This document shows, in pieces, positions 56,352-64,000 of a stretch of 64,000 bases of DNA. The position numbers and the translations under genes are program-made. The notes beneath the pieces are model-generated. The model did no database searches. It had not been told where the DNA came from and saw nothing but the letters and a program-made list of their open reading frames with translations. The DNA is from Segatella oulorum JCM 14966 (GTDB lineage: Bacteria; Bacteroidota; Bacteroidia; Bacteroidales; Bacteroidaceae). Each line of letters begins with the position of its first letter. Position 1 is the first letter of the stretch. Location: positions 1 to 64,000 of the forward strand of contig NZ_BAJQ01000001.1 of assembly GCF_000613785.1 (NCBI RefSeq), read 5' to 3'.

Positions 56352-59135
56352 ATGCAAAATATGAAACAGCGATTTTCCCTGTTCATTATTCTCTTTGTCG
56401 TTTTTAGCGTTCTCATGAACCGTGTACAAGCACAAACGGCAAGCAATGCGTTCACTGTTCGTGTGACGGTTCTTGAGAAAGGGACGAACGAATCGGTCAT
56501 GATGGCCAGTTGTTATCTGCACCCTTTGGAGGCCTACACCGTGACCAATATCGATGGAAAGGCCACTTTCAGCAAAATTCCTAACGGGCGTTACACCTTA
56601 GAAGTGCGCTATGTGGGGTATGAAAAATATCAGATGGTTGTGGATGTCACGCGTGATTTAGATTTTAAAATCAGCATCACACCCACCTCTTTAGCATTGA
56701 AGGAGGTGGTAGTGACGGCACAACAAAAGGCATCGGGTGCTTCAACAACGAGCATTATCGGCCGACAAGCCATTGATCACTTGCAGGCTTCGTCGTTAGG
56801 AGACATCATGCAGCTGCTTCCCGGCAAGCAAATGGGGAACTTAGACCTTACCCAACAGAGCAACCTTCAGCTCAGAACGTTGGTCAATAACAACACCAGT
56901 GCCTTTGGTTCAAGCATTGTTGTTGACGGAATGCCCCTTTCAAACAATGCCACAATGACGGCCGGAGGCTTCTCAAGCGCGGCTTTTGTGGGCACCGATT
57001 TGCGTCAGATTAGCGCCGACAACATCGACAATGTGGAAGTGGTCCGTGGCATTCCTTCTGCCGAATATGGCGACTTAACAAGCGGTTTGGTGATTGTTCA
57101 CTCTAAAGTGGGACTCACTCCTTGGCAGTTTAGAGCGAAAGTAAATCCCGCTTTACAGAACTATTCGTTGGGCAAAGGGTTCCGTTTGGCGCAGGCAGGC
57201 ATCATGAATTTCAATTTCGATTATGCCAAAGCGTGGGGCGATCCGCGCATGAAGACGCGTTCTTATGGTCGTTATACGTTCAATGTGGGGCATAGCTATA
57301 ACCTCTCGAAGCAATGGCATATCGACACCAAACTGCGTTTGTTCTATGCCAATGATTGGAGTGGTAAGGACCCAGATGCTCTTAATGACGGCACAGAAAA
57401 CAACAATAAGAATTACAGTTTCAACCTCACCCACAACGGACGCATTAGCATGAACCGCCCTTTGATGCGCACATTATCCTACACATTAGGTGGAAGTTTC
57501 TCGCAAGTGAATAGTAAAAACACCCGAATTGTCCCCGTTTCATCGGGACTTTTACCCATTCTTACGGCCGAAGAGACGGGCTATCACGCCGTGCCTTGGA
57601 CGACTTCGAGCTATTTGGCCACAGGAAATACCCAGAGTAGTCCGGCCAATTTCTTTGCAAAGCTAAATGATAGCTTCTTCTTCAATGCTGGAAAAACGAA
57701 CCAAAGCTTTAAGATGGGTGTTGATTATCGGGTGAGTTGGAATAGTGGACGAGGCTATTATAACGAGAATGATGAACGCCCTTATACCCCCAACAGCGAT
57801 GGTCGGCCACGTGCTTTCTCGTCCTATCCGGCGTTGCATCAGCTTTCTTTCTATGCCGAAGACAACCTTACGTGGCACGTTACGAAACAGCATTTCATCC
57901 GTGCCAATGTGGGTTTGCGTTTCACGACGCAGCAACCCTTTGCCCAGGTGTCTACAACCGCACTCTCACCTCGGCTCAATCTCATGTATAGAGCGGCAAA
58001 ATGGATAGATCTTCGCGGTGGAATCGGCCTCAATAGCAAGACGCCAAGTTTAGACTATCTCTATCCTTCGCCCAAATATGAGGACCATGTTGCAGCGAAT
58101 TATATGCCCGTTGGCGACCCTGCTGCGCAGCTATTGCTCTACCACACGCAGGTTTATCAGGTGCCTTATAGCAAGGGAATGAAGAATGCTACGACAACAA
58201 AGGTGGAGTTAGGCCTTGACCTTCGTTTGCCAGGTAACCGCAAATTGAGCCTCTTAGCCTATCAAGACCGGACGCCAAATGGTTTTAGTCCGCTCTTCAA
58301 CTACATCACCTATTATAGCAATGTCTACACCCCCACACAAGGATTGGTGCTCACACCGGGGGCAGCCACGAAGGTAAATTTCAGCAATCCCGCACGCCGC
58401 GACCTGCGATTTATGACAACAGGCGAGATTGGTAATGAGAATGTAACGGTGAACAAAGGCATAGAATTCGATTTTGATTTAGGTGTTATCAACCCCATCA
58501 ACACGACTATCTATTTCAATGGGGCTTATGCTGAAATGGAAACATGGCAGAAGGGGCGCACATACAGCAGTGTTTCTCCGTCTCTTTTGCCTGCTACTTA
58601 TTCTGCCTATGGGCTGACTCCTTTCAAAATGGTTTATCCTTCGGACTGCAATCGCAACATTTATCGCCAATTTATCAATACGCTACGCATGGTAACCCAT
58701 ATTCCACGCCTGCGCATGGTGGCTTCGTTCACGGGACAAGTGATTTGGTATAATTATAGTTTTAACAAGGTGAGCACCACTAATCCCATCGGCTATCTCA
58801 CGCCCGACCTCAACTATCACCCCATTACCCCTGACATGATGCAAGGCTTTTTAGACTTAGATGGCCATTATTATGCCGCTGCTCCGTCCGGTCACTATGT
58901 GCGTTTAAGCGATGTTGTGGTGCGTGCCAGTGATGCAGTGCCCTCGAAAACGCCCATCACCTGGAACCTTTCCGCACGCTTAACCAAAGAGTTGGGCAAT
59001 ATTGGCGGCTTGAGTTTATATGTAAACAACGCCCTCTTCTATGAACCCTACCTGCACAATAGCACCACAACCACACTTTCTCAGCGCAATGTGGGCAGCT
59101 TTGGTTATGGCGTTGAGCTTTATTTTAATTTATAA
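56352..59135 (+). CDS. TonB-dependent outer-membrane receptor
   Basis: 927 residues, unbroken frame. Signal peptide (FSLFIILFVVFSVLMNRVQAQ), carboxypeptidase-like domain (VRVTVLEKGTNESVMMASC, GRYTLEVRYVGYEKY), TonB box region ALKEVVVTAQQKASG, plug with SSLGDIMQLLPGKQMGNLD and VEVVRGIPSAEYGDLTSGLV, then the barrel ending VGSFGYGVELYFNL. It has no SusD partner and resembles metal- or siderophore-type receptors more than SusC. Two exported proteins follow. Ligand unknown. Confidence 0.92.
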   Translation: MQNMKQRFSLFIILFVVFSVLMNRVQAQTASNAFTVRVTVLEKGTNESVMMASCYLHPLEAYTVTNIDGKATFSKIPNGRYTLEVRYVGYEKYQMVVDVTRDLDFKISITPTSLALKEVVVTAQQKASGASTTSIIGRQAIDHLQASSLGDIMQLLPGKQMGNLDLTQQSNLQLRTLVNNNTSAFGSSIVVDGMPLSNNATMTAGGFSSAAFVGTDLRQISADNIDNVEVVRGIPSAEYGDLTSGLVIVHSKVGLTPWQFRAKVNPALQNYSLGKGFRLAQAGIMNFNFDYAKAWGDPRMKTRSYGRYTFNVGHSYNLSKQWHIDTKLRLFYANDWSGKDPDALNDGTENNNKNYSFNLTHNGRISMNRPLMRTLSYTLGGSFSQVNSKNTRIVPVSSGLLPILTAEETGYHAVPWTTSSYLATGNTQSSPANFFAKLNDSFFFNAGKTNQSFKMGVDYRVSWNSGRGYYNENDERPYTPNSDGRPRAFSSYPALHQLSFYAEDNLTWHVTKQHFIRANVGLRFTTQQPFAQVSTTALSPRLNLMYRAAKWIDLRGGIGLNSKTPSLDYLYPSPKYEDHVAANYMPVGDPAAQLLLYHTQVYQVPYSKGMKNATTTKVELGLDLRLPGNRKLSLLAYQDRTPNGFSPLFNYITYYSNVYTPTQGLVLTPGAATKVNFSNPARRDLRFMTTGEIGNENVTVNKGIEFDFDLGVINPINTTIYFNGAYAEMETWQKGRTYSSVSPSLLPATYSAYGLTPFKMVYPSDCNRNIYRQFINTLRMVTHIPRLRMVASFTGQVIWYNYSFNKVSTTNPIGYLTPDLNYHPITPDMMQGFLDLDGHYYAAAPSGHYVRLSDVVVRASDAVPSKTPITWNLSARLTKELGNIGGLSLYVNNALFYEPYLHNSTTTTLSQRNVGSFGYGVELYFNL

Positions 59136-59151
59136 TGGACAACAAGAAAAT

Positions 59152-60444
59152 ATGAGAAAATATCATCATCACACGGCAAAGATGGCTGTAAAGGCTGCTT
59201 TTATAGGGCGCATTGCTTCAAGAATGAAATGCTTCGAAGGCTATATAGCCGTAGTTTTAACTTTGCTTTTAAATGGTTGTGTTGACTATAGCGACACCAC
59301 ACAAGCCGTTTCCACTACGATAAAACTGACCGTTCCCACGGCACTTACCGGCACAATGGCGCTGAACGGGCACACTATCACGCTCACCAATGCCGATGGT
59401 GTCAAGCTAACGGCTACGACAAATGCGCAGGGTGAAGCTACATTTGCCAACCTTGTGCCCGACGTTTACACCGTCTCGGCGGCATGGAACCTATCCTTTG
59501 CCGAATACAGTCAGGCCACAGGCGACACACAAGTGAATGAGGGTGCTGTGGTATCGGCCACACTTAACAACCAACTCATCGATCAATCTACCACCATTAC
59601 GTTGCCCACTATCCTCGCGATTAAACGCTCATTGGTCATCAGCAAGGTGTTTTATGCCGGCAATAAAGACCGAAACAACCGGAATTCGACAGCAGCACAA
59701 TACATAGAGCTTTATAATCAGAGCGACCAACCTGTGGATGTGGCAGGCCTATACATCGGTTTATTGGAGACAGGTAGCATGCCGGCTTATACCCTTTCCA
59801 ACCTCCATACGGCATATAACGACAGCATTGTTGTGTGCAAGCAGGTGTTTCAAATCCCCACTTCCACGCCTCATGTGGTGCAATCCGGCGGTAGTGTCGT
59901 GATAACGAATAGTGCGGTGAACCACAAACTGAATATTCCTTTAGCACAAGACCTCACCACTGCCGACTACGAAGCGAAGGATGCACGAGGCAAAACACAA
60001 AATAATCCTGCCGTTGCAGCGCTGGATTTAGTGTATTCTAACCTGCCTGCGCTCTCAAATATGAATTTCCTTGCGGGTGGACCCAATGGCGTTGTGATTT
60101 TTAAAACGACGCTTCATGTGCAAATGTTCCCAAAGATTTATGCCTTTGGCAAGAACAATGGCATGCAATATTTGGCCATTCCTAAACGCTATGTCATGGA
60201 TGGTGTTGACATTTTAAAATATAAACCTGCCGGAGTTGATGTGGCTACGAAACGCCTCAACAATGATATTGATGCGGGATATGGGGTTGTTCATGCCGCG
60301 AATGGTTATAACAGCGAGGTGCTTTACCGACGTGTTTCCCGGCAAACGGGCGGTAGTGGGCAGCGCATTTTGCAGGATACGAACAACAGTAGCAGCGATT
60401 TTGGTCGCTCAACAACGATAAATATTCGGGAATATGAAGAGTAA
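59152..60444 (+). CDS. DUF4876 lipoprotein
   Basis: 430 residues from ATG 59152; ATG 59224 (MKCFEGYIAVVLTLLLNGC) is an equally good start that begins directly at the lipoprotein signal. After the lipobox LLLNGC comes a carboxypeptidase-like beta domain (GHTITLTNADGVKLTATTNA) and then a segment matching DUF4876: LVISKVFYAGNKDRNN, QYIELYNQSDQPVDVAGLY and GPNGVVIFKT. It resembles a lamin-tail-like fold. A start at 59041 would lie inside the receptor gene and is rejected. Overlaps the next gene by 11 bases. Confidence 0.8.
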   Translation: MRKYHHHTAKMAVKAAFIGRIASRMKCFEGYIAVVLTLLLNGCVDYSDTTQAVSTTIKLTVPTALTGTMALNGHTITLTNADGVKLTATTNAQGEATFANLVPDVYTVSAAWNLSFAEYSQATGDTQVNEGAVVSATLNNQLIDQSTTITLPTILAIKRSLVISKVFYAGNKDRNNRNSTAAQYIELYNQSDQPVDVAGLYIGLLETGSMPAYTLSNLHTAYNDSIVVCKQVFQIPTSTPHVVQSGGSVVITNSAVNHKLNIPLAQDLTTADYEAKDARGKTQNNPAVAALDLVYSNLPALSNMNFLAGGPNGVVIFKTTLHVQMFPKIYAFGKNNGMQYLAIPKRYVMDGVDILKYKPAGVDVATKRLNNDIDAGYGVVHAANGYNSEVLYRRVSRQTGGSGQRILQDTNNSSSDFGRSTTINIREYEE

Positions 60445-61993
60445 ATATAGTCTCATCCTATGTGTGATGGCGACACTTCCTGCATGGAGTCAGTCTGCAA
60501 ACGATAGTCTGATGTCTCTGGGACACTACCAGATGCTCGACCAACAACTGCTGTTTCACCACACGAATAATGCGGCAGGCTTGGGCATTGACGCATCGCC
60601 TAACCGTGGAACAGCAGCTTTTCGTTACACTTATGATGGCGGACATTATCGTCGTGTGCAAGAGGGTACGTCGACACATGCGTTGCATTTTGTAACTGAA
60701 AGCTATCAAAAGCTCTCCAAATGGCTCTATGCCTACGGGAAGTTTGACTTCAACACGGGACGAACCAAGGAGAAAGCGTGGGCCGATGTGATGCGCCTTT
60801 ACAACAGTAATCCCTATTTTGCAGGCTCATCTCGTGCAGGTCGCTACGATTTTCAGAACATTAAACTCTCGGCTTCAGTAGGAACAACCCAGATAGGTGC
60901 ATGGAATTTTGGTGCGAAGTTGGATTATGCGGTGGGTGATTTGAGCCGTTTGCGCGACCCACGTTCACGTGCTGAGTTGCTCAACTATCGCATTACGCCG
61001 AGCCTGCTCTACCACTTTGGGCAGCAAGCCATCGGTCTTTCGGGTTGGTATGACCGCCGAAAAGAGAAGATAAATGGGCTTACTACCGTGCAACAAGATG
61101 CCAACTTGAAGTATTATTTGATGGCAGGTATGGAGCATGCTGTGGGCACTTTGGGCGGCTTTAGTGCGTTTCAGCGCGAATGGGTGAACCACACTTTGGG
61201 CACAGAGCTATCTTGGTATGCTCAAACAACTGACGAAGCGCTGCGCAGTTTGACCACACTCACACTGCAACGTGGCAGCGAAAGTGTGTTAGGACAATAT
61301 AAATACCGGCCTGGGCACTACTACTCTTACGATTATGGTTTCACCCATCAAACGCTCATTCGTACGCAACATCTGTTGCATCGCATTGACTTGGGGGCAC
61401 AATACGAAGAGGCTTATGCCAACGAATATCGTCCACAGTTGGTTATTACCACCGACCCTGCGACGGGCATCAGCTCCTATCGCTACGACAATCAGCTCAC
61501 CTTCAAGAAACGTTACCAAGTGAAAGTGCTCAATGCCAACGCACACTATCGTTTGAGTACGCTCGAAACACAAGGTAAATGGGGCTACATTGGCGGCTTG
61601 CTTACCTATCAAACTGTGACCAATCGCTATTTGTTGCCCACCTCGGAACTGCAATATCGTCGACTCAATGCGGCTTTAGAAATGGGTGGAAGCTGCCATG
61701 CCGTCACACTAAACGTGCAAGGTGGCTACAGCTTTTCTACGCGAAGCCGACTCGATTTGGCCGATGTGCATACCGATTATGTACGGCAAGTGCTGTTGCC
61801 CGATATGCGTTATTACAGTCTCAACTATGCTTTCGGCCACGTAGATGTCGCTTATGAGCATCCCTTCGCGTTTAAAAACTATCGCACCAAAGCATTCATC
61901 AAGGGGTGGATAGATGCGATTGCAACGGCAAAGTATCGGGGCAACAACTATCATCAATATCAGATGGGGGTGAGTTTGGGTGTCGTTTATTAA
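60434..61993 (+). CDS. DUF6850-type outer-membrane beta-barrel protein
   Basis: 519 residues. Signal peptide (YSLILCVMATLPAWSQ). The remainder alternates polar and aromatic strands (GKFDFNTGRTKEKAW, FGAKLDYAVGDLSRLRDPR, YQVKVLNANAHYRLS) and ends YQMGVSLGVVY, an outer-membrane barrel pattern. I link it to the DUF6850 family on this pattern and because that family follows DUF4876 genes. Third gene of the receptor operon. Confidence 0.78.
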   Translation: MKSKYSLILCVMATLPAWSQSANDSLMSLGHYQMLDQQLLFHHTNNAAGLGIDASPNRGTAAFRYTYDGGHYRRVQEGTSTHALHFVTESYQKLSKWLYAYGKFDFNTGRTKEKAWADVMRLYNSNPYFAGSSRAGRYDFQNIKLSASVGTTQIGAWNFGAKLDYAVGDLSRLRDPRSRAELLNYRITPSLLYHFGQQAIGLSGWYDRRKEKINGLTTVQQDANLKYYLMAGMEHAVGTLGGFSAFQREWVNHTLGTELSWYAQTTDEALRSLTTLTLQRGSESVLGQYKYRPGHYYSYDYGFTHQTLIRTQHLLHRIDLGAQYEEAYANEYRPQLVITTDPATGISSYRYDNQLTFKKRYQVKVLNANAHYRLSTLETQGKWGYIGGLLTYQTVTNRYLLPTSELQYRRLNAALEMGGSCHAVTLNVQGGYSFSTRSRLDLADVHTDYVRQVLLPDMRYYSLNYAFGHVDVAYEHPFAFKNYRTKAFIKGWIDAIATAKYRGNNYHQYQMGVSLGVVY

Positions 61994-62069
61994 ATAAAGG
62001 TGAGCCAACAAGATGACAATTACTGATGGGTCATGATTTATACTATAAATACTTTTATTGATAAAATCA

Positions 62070-62101
62070 TTTGGCTTGCAATTCGTTTTTGTCTATCTTT
62101 G
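62070..62101 (+). promoter_or_regulatory. Promoter of dps
   Basis: TTTG at 62070-62073, 20 bases, TATCTTTG at 62094-62101: an exact Bacteroidota promoter. The leader to the ATG at 62159 is about 50 bases. Confidence 0.7.
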
Positions 62102-62158
62102 CCACAACAGAGAACGAAATAGAAAGATAAACATTGTATTTTTTAAAAATATAGAGAT

Positions 62159-62632
62159 ATGAAAAATTTAGATTACACAGGCTTAGATGCTAAGAAAGTA
62201 GAGAAAGTTGTAAAAGAGTTAAGTCAACTGTTGGCTGATTTCCAAGTTTATTATGCTAATCTTCGTGGTTTCCATTGGAACGTTAAGGGTGATAAATTCT
62301 ATCAACTCCATGAGTATTATGAAGGTCAGTATAATGATGCAGCTGCAAAAGTGGATGAGGTTGCAGAACGTTTGCTGCAATTGGATGCTCGTCCTGAGAA
62401 CCGTTTCAGCGAATATTTGAAGCAGAGTCAGTTGAAAGAGGCTGGTTTTGAGCCCGAGAAGATGGAAGGTTTGAAATACATCTTGGACACGTTGAAGGTG
62501 ATTATTGCACAGGAACGTCGTGTATTGGCTGCTGCACAAGAAGCCGAGGACGAAGTAACCGTTGCCTTAATGGATGACTATTTGACCGGTCAAGAGAAGA
62601 ATGTTTGGATGTTAGTTGCTACATTGAGCTAA
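62159..62632 (+). CDS. dps: Dps-family ferritin-like protein
   Basis: 157 residues. Forms a 12-mer that oxidises and stores iron and protects DNA in stress. The four-helix bundle has the ferroxidase set at the subunit interface: ANLRGFHWNVKGDKFYQLHE, then AAAKVDEVAERLLQLDARP, giving H, W, K, H, D, E in order. Monocistronic with its own promoter and terminator. Confidence 0.93.
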   Translation: MKNLDYTGLDAKKVEKVVKELSQLLADFQVYYANLRGFHWNVKGDKFYQLHEYYEGQYNDAAAKVDEVAERLLQLDARPENRFSEYLKQSQLKEAGFEPEKMEGLKYILDTLKVIIAQERRVLAAAQEAEDEVTVALMDDYLTGQEKNVWMLVATLS

Positions 62633-62652
62633 GCATCTGTAACAAATGAAAG

Positions 62653-62697
62653 AAAGGCTTTTGCATGTTCGCCATGCAAAAGCCTTTTCTTTTTATA
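62653..62697. terminator. Terminator between dps and the M3 peptidase gene
   Basis: AAAGGCTTTTGCATG (62653-62667) pairs perfectly with CATGCAAAAGCCTTT (62673-62687), 5-base loop, then TCTTTTT. Serves both convergent genes. Confidence 0.85.
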
Positions 62698-64000
62698 AGC
62701 CGCGCGCCTTTAATAAGGCCGAAGTATCGGGTGATTTCAACCCCGTGAAGCGGGTAAAGGTTTGCATTAAGTCCTCGGTGTTGCCCTTGCTCAGCACTTG
62801 TTGGCGGAACGCCTGCCCCACTTCGCGTTTCAAAGCGCCACGCTTGGCAAAGCAATCGGCAATGTTATCGGCCAAAACCTCGGTCCAAAGATAGCTGTAA
62901 TAGCCTGCAGCATAGCCGCCACCCCACACATGATTGAAATAAGAAGTGCTGTAACGGGGTGGAATTTGCGCATCCAATAAGCCCACTTTAGCCAGTGCCT
63001 GCCGTTCAAAATCATCTGCTTTATCGGCCGAAGGTACTTCGTTTTCGGGCAAAGTAGTCCATGCCATGTCGACAGAAGAGGCGGCAAGGTTTTCGCCTAA
63101 AGCATAAGCTGAATGGTAATTCATCGCAGACATGATTTTATTGCGCAACGTATCGGGCATGGATTCACCCGTTTTTACATGCTTGGCAAAGTGATTAAAC
63201 ACCTCGGGAATGGTGGCAAACGACTCGTTAAATTGCGAAGGCATCTCCACAAAGTCGCGCGCTACGGCCGTTCCACTCAACGTGTTGTATTTGCAATCGG
63301 ACAGCATACCGTGCAAAGCATGACCGAATTCATGGAACATCGTCGTCACTTCATCCCACGTAAGCAGGGTGGGTTGCCCCTCGGGAGCTTTGGCATAGTT
63401 GCACACATTATATATAATAGGCTGTTGATGGCGCGCTTTACTCTGTTTGACAAAGCTGCTCATCCACGCTCCTCCACGCTTCGTTGGCCGGCGAAAATAG
63501 TCACAATACCACAAAGCCAAGGGCTTCCCGTCGTAATCAATGACCTCAAAAACACGCATGTCGGATGATAAGTGGGCAAATCTTTACGTTCTTTGAAGGT
63601 CAATCCATAAACCCTGTTGGCCGCATAGAACACGCCATTCACCAAAACGCTGTCGATATTGAAATAGGGTTTCACGTCGTCTTCGGAGAAATGAAACTTC
63701 TCTTGCTTCATCTTTGCCGAATAAAACATGCGGTCGTAGGGCTGTAATTGGAAATCGTTGCCCATGGTTTGGCGCGCATAGGCTTCAATCTCGCGTGTCT
63801 CTTGCTGTGCCTTGGGTTGATAAGCCGTGGTGAGTTGCTGCAAAAAGGTCTGCACATTTTGCGGCGTTTTGGCCATCGTTTTCTCCAAAGAATAGGCAGC
63901 ATAGTTGGGATAGCCCATGAGTTTTGCCATCTCGGCGCCCAGTTTAGCCAACTCAACCACAAGCGGATAAGTGTTGAAAGCGTTTGTTCCGTCGGCACGA
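62693..64000 (-). CDS. M3-family zinc metallopeptidase (Dcp-like), N-terminus cut by window edge, one frameshift
   Basis: Oligopeptidase/dipeptidyl carboxypeptidase. The zinc motif is MFHEFGHALHG, followed by the distal FVEMPSQFNE with the third ligand Glu. A C-terminal YFNHVWGGGYAAGYYSYLWTE is typical of Dcp. The frame is open to the window edge upstream (RADGTNAFNTYPLVVELA). It breaks near 63562: one G restored gives YHPDMRVFEVIDYDGK and joins the two pieces. At least 430 residues are visible of a normal about 690. A signal peptide, if any, lies outside the window. Confidence 0.88.

Noticed and set aside
59041-59151. Upstream start of the DUF4876 gene inside the TonB receptor gene
   Set aside because: It would overlap the conserved C-terminal barrel strand by about 95 bases, and the lipoprotein signal starts later.

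Overview
The window is a piece of a Bacteroidota chromosome, most likely Prevotella in the broad sense. The evidence is SusC/SusD pairs, DUF2851, WbqC and SemiSWEET genes, a biosynthetic arginine decarboxylase, and several copies of the Bacteroidota promoter (TTTG, about 20 bases, TAnnTTTG). No rRNA, tRNA or CRISPR array was recognised.

Layout. 1-6400 is an accessory island. On the minus strand it holds an operon with an RNase J-like beta-CASP hydrolase flanked by two proteins that look like PD-(D/E)XK nucleases, plus a tiny sigma-70 protein. Next come a WYL-domain regulator with palindromic operator-like sites and, divergently, small ORFs that together resemble a shrunken replicative DNA polymerase (DnaE). 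6700-30600 is mostly housekeeping: dapB-lepB-S26-like-wbqC-ruvB; DUF2851-thioesterase-dprA; dusB; thioredoxin-like genes; a DEAD-box helicase; cupin/HxlR; sialate O-acetylesterase; DUF417; topA-aroK-speA; and an ECF sigma factor with a small membrane protein. 30600-33090 is a gene-poor zone with a SemiSWEET gene, an IS256-type transposase remnant and degenerate repeats.

32960-55260 is a large polysaccharide-utilisation locus that looks aimed at host glycans. On the plus strand: SusC/SusD pair 1, GH29 fucosidase, SusC/SusD pair 2, GH18 endo-N-acetylglucosaminidase-like lipoprotein and two DUF1735 surface lipoproteins. Convergent on the minus strand: GH95 fucosidase, GH109-like and GH110-like enzymes, a small lipoprotein and a broken SusD. 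The inferred logic is that GH18 releases N-glycans, GH29/GH95 remove fucose, GH109 removes the blood-group-A type GalNAc, GH110 removes the blood-group-B type galactose, and SusCD imports the products. 55680-64000 holds a nitroreductase, a TonB receptor-DUF4876-DUF6850 operon, dps and a partial M3 peptidase.

Caution on frames: about a dozen genes, including the essential lepB, are broken by single-base indels, nearly all one-base losses and often in short homopolymers. I read most of these as likely sequence errors and describe such genes as whole units.
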